A stretch of 35,393 nucleotides of DNA, taken from Paenibacillus taihuensis. Its GTDB lineage: Bacteria; Bacillota; Bacilli; Paenibacillales; Paenibacillaceae. Below the pieces are notes generated by a model. The model saw nothing but the letters and a program-made list of their open reading frames with translations, had not been told where the DNA came from and searched no databases. A program made the position numbers and the translations under genes. Below are positions 15,783-24,210 of the stretch, piece after piece (position 1 is the stretch's first letter; every line of letters begins with the position of its first letter). The stretch is taken from the NCBI RefSeq assembly GCF_003386535.1, contig NZ_QTTN01000057.1:1-35393 (forward strand), given 5' to 3'.

Positions 15783-15819
15783 AAAGAACAACCCCGCGTG
15801 AGCGCAAGGGTTGCTCTTT
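15783..15819 (-). terminator. terminator of the mutS-hfq operon
   Basis: On the minus strand AAAGAGCAACCC (15808-15819) pairs with GGGTTGTTCTTT (15783-15794) with one mismatch. An inner GCG/CGC pair closes the loop and a T-rich run follows. It lies about 65 bases past the hfq stop. Confidence 0.8.
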
Positions 15820-15884
15820 CTTGCCGCTATCCAATTAAACGTAACATGCTTTGAAAAGGTTTCAAAACCTGAAACTCGGCGTGC

Positions 15885-16127
15885 TTAGCTTTCGTTGTTG
15901 TCTTGAATTTGCATTAGAGAAACATTGCGTTGCGGGGTAAAGGTCGAGATGGCATGCTTGTACACCATTTGCTGACGTCCTTCGCTGTCAATGACGATCG
16001 TGAAGTTGTCAAAAGCCTTGATGACACCGCGAATTTGGAAGCCATTCGTCAGGTAAACAGTTACCGGCACGCTGTCTTTGCGGAGTTGATTCAGAAATGT
16101 ATCCTGAATATTGATTGATTTGTTCAT
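15885..16127 (-). CDS. hfq: Hfq RNA chaperone
   Basis: A ring-forming Sm-like RNA-binding protein of 80 aa, the compact size usual in Bacillota. The Sm1 motif ([21 protein letters not shown]) and the Sm2 YKHAIST motif (YKH, residues 56-58) are intact. The N-terminus carries the helix [11 protein letters not shown], including the conserved Gln. The tail is short and acidic/polar (DNNES). GGGGGT lies eight bases before the ATG. The ATG overlaps the miaA TGA, the classical miaA-hfq arrangement, so translation is likely coupled. A terminator follows, making it the last gene of the mutS operon. Confidence 0.97.
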   Translation of the reverse strand: MNKSINIQDTFLNQLRKDSVPVTVYLTNGFQIRGVIKAFDNFTIVIDSEGRQQMVYKHAISTFTPQRNVSLMQIQDNNES

Positions 16128-17131
16128 TGTATTTTACCCCCATCGTTAAAAGGTTGGTTAAAAGTATATTCAAGATTCATCCTAAACTTTCCTGCTAGTA
16201 TAGCATGAATCAAGTTCAAATTCTTGTTAAAGTTTTCCGAACTGTCGATCCAGTGAATATCCTTCATATGCCGGAACCACGACAGCTGCCTCTTGGCGAA
16301 TCTGCGCGTATCCCGTTTGAGCATCTCGACGGCTTCCTCTAATGTGAGATGACCTTCCAAATAAAGCACGATTTCTTTATAACCAAGGCCGTGCATGGAG
16401 ACGGCATTCGATGGGACTCCCTTTGCAAGCAGTCCGCGCACCTCTTCGACGAGTCCCTCCTCCATCATGGCATCAACGCGCTGATTGATTCGTTCATAGA
16501 GAACAGCACGGTCCATCGTGAGTCCAATGATACACAATTCGAAAGGAGATTCTTTTTTCTGTCCCTCTAACTGCTCGGATACAGTACCGCCTGTCAAATG
16601 ATACACTTCGAGCGCGCGAATAACACGACGTTGGTCGTTCGGGTGGAGCCGCTCAGCGGCGATTGGATCGACCGCGCGAAGACGGTCATGGAGCGCTTCG
16701 GCACCTTGAGCAAGCGCGAACAGGCGCATCTCCTCGCGGAACGCTTCGTCCCCTCCTGCATCGGCAAAATCGTAGCCGAACGCGACCGATTCGACGTAAA
16801 GTCCGGTGCCGCCAACGATAAATGGCAGCTTTCCCCGGCTCGTAATGTCCGGAATGAGCGCGGCGCAGCGCTCTTGAAATTCCGCGACGGAGAACGGATG
16901 GTCCGGCTCGCAAATATCAATCAGATGGTGGGGAATGCCTTCCTGCTCCTCCGGTTTGATTTTGGCCGTACCAATGTCCATTCCTTTGTACACTTGAATG
17001 GAATCGCCGGAAATGATTTCGGCGTTCCATGCTTTCGCGATATCAAGACTCATTCTCGTTTTGCCGACCGCGGTCGGGCCGATGAGCACGAGCAGTTTCG
17101 GTTTGCCGCTCTCGTTCGTTGCTGAGCTCAT
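16124..17131 (-). CDS. miaA: MiaA, tRNA dimethylallyltransferase
   Basis: Transfers a dimethylallyl group to N6 of adenosine 37 in tRNAs reading UNN codons. The 335 aa are slightly longer than usual because of a short C-terminal extension. The P-loop is GPTAVGKT (18-25). Other family motifs are [17 protein letters not shown] (catalytic Asp), [26 protein letters not shown], and [11 protein letters not shown] near the tRNA-binding region. The ATG overlaps the stop of the upstream methyltransferase, and its own stop overlaps hfq. The nearest GGAG is 13 bases upstream, consistent with coupled translation. Confidence 0.96.
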   Translation of the reverse strand: MSSATNESGKPKLLVLIGPTAVGKTRMSLDIAKAWNAEIISGDSIQVYKGMDIGTAKIKPEEQEGIPHHLIDICEPDHPFSVAEFQERCAALIPDITSRGKLPFIVGGTGLYVESVAFGYDFADAGGDEAFREEMRLFALAQGAEALHDRLRAVDPIAAERLHPNDQRRVIRALEVYHLTGGTVSEQLEGQKKESPFELCIIGLTMDRAVLYERINQRVDAMMEEGLVEEVRGLLAKGVPSNAVSMHGLGYKEIVLYLEGHLTLEEAVEMLKRDTRRFAKRQLSWFRHMKDIHWIDSSENFNKNLNLIHAILAGKFRMNLEYTFNQPFNDGGKIQ

Positions 17132-17898
17132 GTTGGCAGGATCACTCCGTAAGCAATTTTATTAATATGTCGGCGTTCGAAGCCGAGCCGCTTGAATTCT
17201 TCGCTTGCTGCATTTTCCTTGAGCACGACCACTTTGCGGGCGGCACGGACCGCTTGTCTCACCGACTCTTCGCTTAGTGCCGCATTGTTCGCAAGTCCTC
17301 GCAAAGGCTGGATGGCGGATGAATCGTGCATCGGCTTGCGGAACATCGGGTCGAAATAGACGATATCGACGCTCTTGTCGGGCAGCTGCTTCAGATATTC
17401 GAGATGGTTCGTATTGCGCATCTGGATTCGGCGCAGCGCCTCATTCACATCTGCGTGCTCCGTATGATAGGATTGCAGCCCTTCTCGCACGACGGTGTAG
17501 AGAATCGGCTCGCTCTCTATTGCCGTGACTGTGCCAACAGGTCCAACCGCATAAGAGAACACGATCGAATCCGATCCAAGGCCAGCCGTACAATCAACGA
17601 CGGCATCGCCAGGCTCGCAGCCAGTCAGCGTAATGAGCGGGTCGTGCTCGCCTTTGCGCATTCGCTTGACTCGAACATAAGCCATACTGGGATGAAAATA
17701 CAGCGCCTCCTCCGATTCCTCATAATAGCGCAAGCCCCTCTCATCTGCAACAAGGAGGCAATTGTCCCCATATTTCTCGCGCAGCAGCGTTAGCGAGTCC
17801 TGCTTGCGCGGAACGAGTCTTCCGCCTAGCTCGCTTGCAATCCGCTGTGCGTAAACAAGCTGGTCTTGCGATGGTTTATGCGGGGTGGTGACGATCAT
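17128..17898 (-). CDS. class I SAM-dependent methyltransferase (RsmJ-like)
   Basis: A 256-aa Rossmann-fold methyltransferase. Motif I is DCTAGLGSDS (about 102-111), the ribose-binding acidic residue is in AIESEP, and motif IV is YFDPMFRKP (181-189). The combination resembles the SAM_MT_4/RsmJ group (16S rRNA guanine methylation in E. coli) and B. subtilis YpiP. The 70-residue N-terminal extension also fits that group. The target is unproven; rRNA is the best guess. It lies between mutL and miaA with 4-base ATGA overlaps on both sides, so it is translated as part of the operon. Confidence 0.85.
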   Translation of the reverse strand: MIVTTPHKPSQDQLVYAQRIASELGGRLVPRKQDSLTLLREKYGDNCLLVADERGLRYYEESEEALYFHPSMAYVRVKRMRKGEHDPLITLTGCEPGDAVVDCTAGLGSDSIVFSYAVGPVGTVTAIESEPILYTVVREGLQSYHTEHADVNEALRRIQMRNTNHLEYLKQLPDKSVDIVYFDPMFRKPMHDSSAIQPLRGLANNAALSEESVRQAVRAARKVVVLKENAASEEFKRLGFERRHINKIAYGVILPT

Positions 17899-20084
17899 GA
17901 CATTACCCTCTTAAACATTTTTTCCAGCTGATACGTCGTCATATGAACGACGATCGGTCTGCCATGCGGGCAGGTGTAAGGCTGGATGCAAGCGGCTAAC
18001 CGCTTCAGCAGCCCTTCCCCCTCTTCGCGCGTCAGCCTGTCGTTCGCTTTGATCGACGCTTTGCAGGAGCACATGATGGCCGACTTCTCGCGCATCTTGC
18101 CGATATCGACCGCTCCGCGCTCCGCGATGAGCCATTCCGCCATTTCTTCGATGACGTTATGCTCTTCGCCTGCCGGCAGCCATTCCGGATAAGACCGAAC
18201 GAGGAAGGTATGCGCGCCGAACGGTTCGAGCTCGACGCCTGCTTCGACCAAATGATGCAGCTTGCCCTTCAGCGCATTCGCTTCCGCCGCCGTGAACTCA
18301 AGCGTAAGCGGCACGAGAAGCTGCTGGCTTGCCTGCTCCGGTCTGCTGAACTTGTCAAAATAGTACTCGTAATTGATTCGTTCATGCGCAGCGTGCTGGT
18401 CAATAAGGAAAAGCCCTTCCTCGTTCTGCGCAATAATGTATGTGCCATGCAGCTGACCGATCCAGTACAGCTCCGGGAACACCGGGGCTGCTCCTCGGTC
18501 GTTCATTGGCGAAGCAGGTTCGCTGCGCTCTGTTGAGTAGGCTGGCACGCTGGCAGCTTCGCGTGCGACAGTGTCTTCGCGCGGTGCGCTTGGCGGCGGC
18601 GCGTAAAGACGTTCTGTCGCGTCCCGCGGCACTTGGCGATGGGCTATAGCTTGCGACTGCCAGTCGTTCGCCGAGCCGCGGCTGCTAGCAGCCGAGTTGC
18701 CGATAGTGTATGACGAGCTGCTGCCGCTGCTGGGACGTGCAGGCTCAGCTGTCGGCGTTGGCGTTGGCGAGTAAGAGCTGGATGGACGCTGCGCAGCGCC
18801 GAAATCGGTGCGAGGCGCAGCGGCATCCGGCTTGTCCGCGGCGAAGGATCGCTCAGCAGCTTGGAGCGCTGCGGCGATCTCTTGCGCCGAGGCGGTTGCG
18901 GCCGGGCGCGGTGCAGACTGCACCTGCGTTTGTGGCGCGGATGGCGCTGTTTGCGCGGTTGCCGCGGATGCAGGCGTCTCCTCCAAGCCGGCGCCGCTGG
19001 CGCCGAAGCTCGGCTCAGGCTGATGGAACGAGATCCGGTCCTGGATATAGACCGGCTTCGAACGATCTGTCGGCTGAGCGGGACCCGGGATGTGGCGCTG
19101 CTTGCCGAGAGCTCGTTTCACCGCGTCCTCGATAAACTCGCGCAGCTCCGCTTCCTTGCTGAAACGGACTTCCATCTTGGATGGATGAACGTTCACGTCA
19201 AGCAAGCTCGGGTGCATGCCCAGCTCCAGCACGACGAGCGGAAACCGATTGATCGGCAGCAGCGTATGGTACGCCTGCATGATCGCTTGGTTGATGATGA
19301 AGCTCTTAATATAGCGGCCATTCACAACGATGGTGATGCCGTTACGATTCGAGCGCGTCTGCTCCGGCTTCGAGATATAGCCGCGCAGCTCATAATCCGG
19401 ATGCTCGCCTTCGATCGGGAGCATCGCCTTCGCGGTTGCCGTGCCGTAAATGGCGGCAAAAGCTTGCAGCCGATCGCCGCTGCCAAGCGTGCGCAGCAGC
19501 AAGCTGCCGTTATGCTTCAGCGTAAATGCAATACCCGGATGGGCAAGCGCCAGCCGATTGACGTAATCGGCAATGTGCCCGATCTCCGTCTGGATCGTCT
19601 TCATATACTTAAGCCTGGCAGGCGTATTATAAAACAGCTCGCGGACGCTAATATCTGTTCCTTGCGGCGCGTTCGTCTCCTCATTGGTCGTGATCGTGCC
19701 GCCTTCGATGACAAGCTTGCGTCCAAGTCCCGAATTATCGGGCGACGATACGCATTCCACACGCGCAACCGCCGCGATGGATGGCAATGCTTCGCCTCGG
19801 AAACCGAGACTGGCGATGCGGAATAGATCTTTGCTGGACGAGAGCTTGCTCGTCGCGTGACGGTAGAACGCCGTCTCGATATCGTCCCCTTCGATGCCGG
19901 AGCCGTTATCCGTGACACGTACGAGAGCTAGCCCACCGTCTTCTATGACGATATCGATCGTCGTGCTGCCGGCATCGACGGCGTTCTCGACGAGCTCCTT
20001 CACTACCGATGACGGCCGCTCCACAACTTCGCCGGCGGCGATCTGGTTGGCAAGCTGCTCGTCCAATATGCGGATTTTGCTCAT
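17895..20084 (-). CDS. mutL: MutL, mismatch-repair endonuclease
   Basis: With the ATG at 20084 (AGGAGG ten bases upstream, overlapping the mutS stop) the product has 729 aa. The frame runs 19 codons further upstream but would overlap mutS without a ribosome site. The N-terminal GHKL ATPase domain (1 to about 330) shows ELVENAVDAGS, DNGSGI and ASLGFRGEAL. A disordered Ala/Pro/Ser/Thr linker spans about 345-535. The C-terminal domain has all nuclease motifs: DQHAAHERINYEYY (from 562), SCKASIK (673-679) and CPHGRP (705-710). This marks an incising MutL, as in bacteria lacking MutH. QQLLVP (587-592) resembles the beta-clamp motif of B. subtilis MutL. Confidence 0.97.
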   Translation of the reverse strand: MSKIRILDEQLANQIAAGEVVERPSSVVKELVENAVDAGSTTIDIVIEDGGLALVRVTDNGSGIEGDDIETAFYRHATSKLSSSKDLFRIASLGFRGEALPSIAAVARVECVSSPDNSGLGRKLVIEGGTITTNEETNAPQGTDISVRELFYNTPARLKYMKTIQTEIGHIADYVNRLALAHPGIAFTLKHNGSLLLRTLGSGDRLQAFAAIYGTATAKAMLPIEGEHPDYELRGYISKPEQTRSNRNGITIVVNGRYIKSFIINQAIMQAYHTLLPINRFPLVVLELGMHPSLLDVNVHPSKMEVRFSKEAELREFIEDAVKRALGKQRHIPGPAQPTDRSKPVYIQDRISFHQPEPSFGASGAGLEETPASAATAQTAPSAPQTQVQSAPRPAATASAQEIAAALQAAERSFAADKPDAAAPRTDFGAAQRPSSSYSPTPTPTAEPARPSSGSSSSYTIGNSAASSRGSANDWQSQAIAHRQVPRDATERLYAPPPSAPREDTVAREAASVPAYSTERSEPASPMNDRGAAPVFPELYWIGQLHGTYIIAQNEEGLFLIDQHAAHERINYEYYFDKFSRPEQASQQLLVPLTLEFTAAEANALKGKLHHLVEAGVELEPFGAHTFLVRSYPEWLPAGEEHNVIEEMAEWLIAERGAVDIGKMREKSAIMCSCKASIKANDRLTREEGEGLLKRLAACIQPYTCPHGRPIVVHMTTYQLEKMFKRVMS

Positions 20085-20098
20085 CTGAGCAGCACCTC

Positions 20099-22903
20099 CT
20101 ACTTGTCGTCGTGAAGCTTCAATTTCATATCGTTCAGCCATTGCATCGCTTGCATTGGCGTCATATTAAACAGATCGAGCTTGCGCAGCTGTTCTGCTAC
20201 TTGCTCTGCACGGGAGTTTCCCTTGCGGCCTTTACCCGAGTCAACAACCACAGGTTCCTCAAAGATCGAGAGCTGAATGACACCGCCCGCGTGGGACTCA
20301 AGCGATTCGTCCCTTTGTGGCTCCTCAACTACCGGCTCAACTACCGATTCCGCTACTAATGCAGCTATCGGCTGCACCTGCTCCAGCGCTGGCGCAGCGT
20401 ACTGCGCAGCCGACTCAGCGACCTGCTGCGAGTGCGAATCCGAGAGATGCTGTGGCTTATGCGGCGGCTGCACTTGCGGCGACTTCCACGCAACCGCCGC
20501 TGCATCCTCCTGCACCGTATGCAGCTCTAGCAGCGAATACGCGCGCTCGATGATGCTGCCAGGCAAGCCGGCGAGCTGCGCACAATAAATCCCGTAGCTG
20601 CTTCCTGCCGCTCCAGGGACGAGCTTCCGCAGAAACGTGACGTTGTCGCCCGTTTCCTGCACCGCCATACAAGCATTCGCGAGATGCGGCAGCGTTTCGC
20701 TCAAGTGAGCCAGCTCATGGAAGTGCGTCGACACGAGCGCCTTACAGCCAACCTCGTGATGAACGAACTCAATGACCGCTTGCGCGATCGCCATCCCTTC
20801 GCCCGTTGAAGTGCCTCGGCCCAGCTCGTCGATGATCACCAAGCTTTGCTCCGTTGCTTTTTCCGTCATGATCTGGATATCTTTCATCTCCACCATGAAC
20901 GTGCTCTGTCCGCCGATAAGGTCATCCGCCGCGCCAATCCGTGTGAAAATCCGGTCAATCAGCGGCACTTCCGCATGCTTCGCAGGGACAAAGCAGCCAA
21001 TTTGCGCCATGATGCTAATCAAAGCAACTTGACGCATGTACGTACTCTTACCCGCCATGTTCGGACCGGTAATGAGCAGCATCGATGCTTGTCCTTCTTC
21101 CTTAACAAGCGTCGTGTCATTCGCGATGAATGCAGAGCCCTCCATAACGGCTTCAACAACCGGATGGCGCCCTTCACGCACGACAAAGTTGAATTCGTCG
21201 GACACGTTCGGCTTCACATAACGCTGCTCGCCGCTGACCGTTGCTAGCGACTGATAAACGTCCAATGCCGCAATAACTTCTGCGAGCTTCTGCAGACGGT
21301 GCAGATGCGCAGTCAAGTGATCACGAAGCTCGACGAACTTGGCATACTCGAGTTCGACCATTTTGTCCTCAGCTTCGAGAATGAGCGTCTCTTTCTCTTT
21401 CAGCTCTGGCGTCACATAGCGCTCCGCATTCGTCAACGTTTGCTTCCGCTCATAGCGGCCTTCAGGCAGCATGCCGATATTTGCCTTCGACACTTCCAAG
21501 TAGTAGCCGAACACTTTGTTGTAGCCAATCTTCAGCGACTTGATGCCCGTCGCCTCACGCTCGCGCCGCTCCAGCTCAGCGAGCCACTTCTTCCCATTGA
21601 CACTCGCTTCGCGCAGCTCGTCCAGATAGTTGTCGTAACCGGCGCGTATAAGTCCGCCTTCCCTCACAGAAACCGGCGGCTCTTCGACGATGACGGTCTC
21701 AATCATCTGCGCGAGATCCGCACAATCATCAATGCCGTCCACGAGCTTGCGCAGCGTGACAGAATCGGAGTCCCCACACAATGCCGTTAGCGCCGGCACA
21801 TGCTGCAGCGATGTCTTCAACGCGTTCAAGTCGCGTCCGTTCGCACTGCCATAGGCAACCCGACCGACCAAGCGCTCAAGGTCATAGATTTCATTCAGCT
21901 CATGACGAAGCTCATCACGCAAAATAAAACTGTGATAAAGCTTGTCCACTGCCTCCAGCCGCTCATCAATCGCAGCCTTGGACAGCAGCGGCTTATCAAT
22001 CCAGCGGCGCAAGAGCCGTGCCCCCATAGAGGTGCGCGTACGGTCCAGCAGCCATAGAAGCGAGCCCTTCTTATTGCGGTCCCGCACCGTTTCTGTCAGC
22101 TCAAGATTCCGTCTCGTGAACGGGTCGAGAATCATATATTGATTCGGCTCATAGACCGAGATACGCCGAACGTGGCCAAGCGAACGCTTCTGCGTCTCGT
22201 CGAGGTAGCCTGTAAGCAAGCTAACGGCACGATGTCTTGCCGGAGCAAGCGCATCAAGCGCCAGCTGGCTGAACTGCTCCGTCAGTCTCGCTTTGTCCAT
22301 CGGCATCCGCTCCGTGAACAGGACAGGCCGATTCCATGTCGATGCCATCGGACGAAGCAAATCAATCACCGCCGCATCGCCGACGATTTCAGAAGGGTGA
22401 TACACATTCACTTCGTCGTAGAGCGATTCCGAACTCGCCGAGAATGAAGTGACGTACAGCTCGCCCGTCGTAAGATCGCAGGCAGCCACGCCAAAGACGC
22501 CGTCCAATGCCGAAACAGCGACGATGAAGTTATTGGATTTATCCGCAAGCGACTTCGTTTCCATAACCGTACCAGGAGTAACGACACGGATGATTTCGCG
22601 GCGGACGACCCCTTTTGCAGCCGAAGGGTCTTCGACTTGTTCGCAGATCGCGACTTTATAGCCTTTCTCAATTAAACGGGCAATGTAGTTCTCCGCGGAA
22701 TGATAAGGAACGCCGCACATCGGAATTTTCTTATCGCCGCCGCCTTCGCGGCCCGTGAGGGTAATTTCGAGCTCCCGCGATGCGTTTATCGCATCGTCAA
22801 AGAACATTTCATAAAAATCGCCTAAGCGAAAAAAAAGAATCGCGTCCTGCGCGCCCTCTTTAATGCCTAAATATTGTTGAATCATCGGGGTATATGCAGT
22901 CAT
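20099..22903 (-). CDS. mutS: MutS, mismatch recognition protein
   Basis: Recognises mismatches and loops and recruits MutL. The start is the ATG at 22903 with AGGAGG six bases upstream; the longer frame has no ribosome site. The protein has 934 aa, about 70 more than most MutS. Seen are the mismatch-contacting FYEMF (30-34), Walker A GPNMAGKST (from 613), and Walker B/signature IIDELGRGTSTGEG. After the ATPase comes a Pro/Gln/Val/Glu-rich segment (about 798-876), then QLSIF (877-881), a match to the beta-clamp motif QLSLF, then the usual C-terminal helices. The operon mutS-mutL-methyltransferase-miaA-hfq starts here. In B. subtilis cotE also lies just upstream of mutS. Confidence 0.97.
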   Translation of the reverse strand: MTAYTPMIQQYLGIKEGAQDAILFFRLGDFYEMFFDDAINASRELEITLTGREGGGDKKIPMCGVPYHSAENYIARLIEKGYKVAICEQVEDPSAAKGVVRREIIRVVTPGTVMETKSLADKSNNFIVAVSALDGVFGVAACDLTTGELYVTSFSASSESLYDEVNVYHPSEIVGDAAVIDLLRPMASTWNRPVLFTERMPMDKARLTEQFSQLALDALAPARHRAVSLLTGYLDETQKRSLGHVRRISVYEPNQYMILDPFTRRNLELTETVRDRNKKGSLLWLLDRTRTSMGARLLRRWIDKPLLSKAAIDERLEAVDKLYHSFILRDELRHELNEIYDLERLVGRVAYGSANGRDLNALKTSLQHVPALTALCGDSDSVTLRKLVDGIDDCADLAQMIETVIVEEPPVSVREGGLIRAGYDNYLDELREASVNGKKWLAELERREREATGIKSLKIGYNKVFGYYLEVSKANIGMLPEGRYERKQTLTNAERYVTPELKEKETLILEAEDKMVELEYAKFVELRDHLTAHLHRLQKLAEVIAALDVYQSLATVSGEQRYVKPNVSDEFNFVVREGRHPVVEAVMEGSAFIANDTTLVKEEGQASMLLITGPNMAGKSTYMRQVALISIMAQIGCFVPAKHAEVPLIDRIFTRIGAADDLIGGQSTFMVEMKDIQIMTEKATEQSLVIIDELGRGTSTGEGMAIAQAVIEFVHHEVGCKALVSTHFHELAHLSETLPHLANACMAVQETGDNVTFLRKLVPGAAGSSYGIYCAQLAGLPGSIIERAYSLLELHTVQEDAAAVAWKSPQVQPPHKPQHLSDSHSQQVAESAAQYAAPALEQVQPIAALVAESVVEPVVEEPQRDESLESHAGGVIQLSIFEEPVVVDSGKGRKGNSRAEQVAEQLRKLDLFNMTPMQAMQWLNDMKLKLHDDK

Positions 22904-23001
22904 GCCGATCCTCCTATAATAAATGAGCGATAAACAACAGACTTTTATTATAGCAGAAAAGCGGCTTCGCTTGGAGACTAGTAAACCGCAAACGAAACTG
23001 T

Positions 23002-23050
23002 AAATAAACAAAACTTCGTAACGACAACTAAATTTATCTTTTGTTTATTT
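23002..23050. promoter_or_regulatory. inverted repeat between mutS and the GH172 gene
   Basis: AAATAAACAAAA (23002-23013) and TTTTGTTTATTT (23039-23050) are perfect 12-bp inverted arms separated by 25 bases. The right arm ends seven bases before the -35 of the GH172 promoter. Its position suggests an operator or a paired binding site, but no known consensus was matched. Confidence 0.45.
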
Positions 23051-23056
23051 TGTCGA

Positions 23057-23085
23057 TTTACAATTATTACTTCAAGTTATATAAT
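23057..23085 (+). promoter_or_regulatory. promoter of the GH172 gene
   Basis: TTTACA (23057-23062), a 17-base spacer and TATAAT (23080-23085) make a near-consensus housekeeping promoter, 38 bases before the start codon. Confidence 0.75.
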
Positions 23086-23122
23086 CTTCTCGGCGTAACC
23101 GTTTACATGGAGAAGGAGTGAG

Positions 23123-24148
23123 ATGATCGTGCTGAAAACCACCGCTATTTCCACGCTTCGAAGCGCATCTTCGAAGCAGTTCACCACTTTCGATTCGCTT
23201 ACGAAGAGCAAGACAAAGCGTATCGAACCAGGCGCGCCTGCGACGACGATAGCAGCAAGCGACAAACCGGGGATGATTACTCGATTGTGGCTGACATTTC
23301 CAGGCTGGTTCTGGAGACATTGGGATACAAAGGCAGAGAACGACCCCTCTACCCTGAAGAAGCTTATTCTGCGCATTTATTGGGATGGCGAGCAGCATCC
23401 TTCTGTTGAGGCGCCGGTCGGCGATTTCTTCGGCATCGGCCACTGCGAGTTTCGCCATTATGTTTCGCGCTATTTGGGGATGTCCAGCGGGGGCTTTTAC
23501 AGTTACTTTCCGATGCCCTACAATTCGGTACGCATCGAGCTGGAAAATCTGCATGAGAGCATACCGTGCGACGTTTTCTTTAACGCCAATTACGAGGAGT
23601 ACGAGGTGCCGCAAGACGGACAGGGACGGTTCCACTGCCTGTTCCAGACGAACCGGCTAGGCGGCTCTGATCCGCTGCCGCTGCTGGACATTCAAGGAAA
23701 CGGTCACTATGTTGGCTGCTGTTTGTCCATGCAAGGTGAGGAGCTTAACTATTTGTCTTACCTTGAAGCGCCGGAATACATGTATATCGATACGGAGAGC
23801 GCGGAGCCGACGATTGTGGGAACAGGCCTGGAGGATTATTTTAACGGAGGCTGGTACTTCCGCGATGGAGAATTCCACAGCGAGCTTCACGGCGTCCCTC
23901 TCAAGGACACGCTACGTTCCATGATCAGCATGTACCGGTTCCATGAGCGCGATGCCATCGCATTCAAGGAGAACTTGCGGATCGCGTTCGTTAATCCGTG
24001 GGAAGCGCAGCACTTGAAGCCATTCTGGTACGCATCGACAGCTTATTGGTACCAGGACCGCGCAGCAGCTCTGCCGGCGAAGCTGCCGGCCGACAGGCTG
24101 ATGAGCTTGTACAGAACGCGCGATACCGATCATCAATCCTATCCGTAA
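23123..24148 (+). CDS. GH172 (DUF2961) glycoside hydrolase
   Basis: The product is 341 aa of the DUF2961 family, now GH172, whose characterised members release fructofuranose or arabinofuranose-type sugars. The double jelly-roll pattern is visible: RLWLTFPG, LILRIYWDGE..PSVEAPVGDFFG, MPYNSVRIELEN and the signature GTGLEDYF (233-240) with the conserved Glu237. No signal peptide is present, so it acts inside the cell, probably on imported oligosaccharides. AAGGAG is only four bases from the ATG at 23123; a GTG at 23129 has better spacing and may be the true start. It stands alone, without a transporter beside it, behind its own promoter. Confidence 0.85.
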   Translation: MIVLKTTAISTLRSASSKQFTTFDSLTKSKTKRIEPGAPATTIAASDKPGMITRLWLTFPGWFWRHWDTKAENDPSTLKKLILRIYWDGEQHPSVEAPVGDFFGIGHCEFRHYVSRYLGMSSGGFYSYFPMPYNSVRIELENLHESIPCDVFFNANYEEYEVPQDGQGRFHCLFQTNRLGGSDPLPLLDIQGNGHYVGCCLSMQGEELNYLSYLEAPEYMYIDTESAEPTIVGTGLEDYFNGGWYFRDGEFHSELHGVPLKDTLRSMISMYRFHERDAIAFKENLRIAFVNPWEAQHLKPFWYASTAYWYQDRAAALPAKLPADRLMSLYRTRDTDHQSYP

Positions 24149-24170
24149 GCTAGCGCGCGGAAATAACATG

Positions 24171-24196
24171 AGCCCGTACCCTCCCGGATACGGGCT
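24171..24196. terminator. hairpin between convergent genes
   Basis: AGCCCGTA (24171-24178) pairs with TACGGGCT (24189-24196), extended by CC/GG. It lies between the convergent GH172 and amidoligase genes. T-runs are weak on both strands. Confidence 0.5.
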
Positions 24197-24210
24197 GTTC
24201 GCACGTTGTC

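Noticed and set aside
18861..19826. Long + strand open frame opposite mutL
   Set aside because: It is antisense to conserved MutL coding sequence, with shadow-like composition and no ribosome site or motif.
22904..22960. TATAAT at about 22949-22954 (minus) as the mutS promoter
   Set aside because: The -10 is good, but the hexamer at the right distance (TCCAAG) is a poor -35, so I did not list it as a feature.
23072..23635. Minus-strand frame opposite the GH172 gene
   Set aside because: It overlaps conserved GH172 coding sequence and the promoter region and lacks any family motif.
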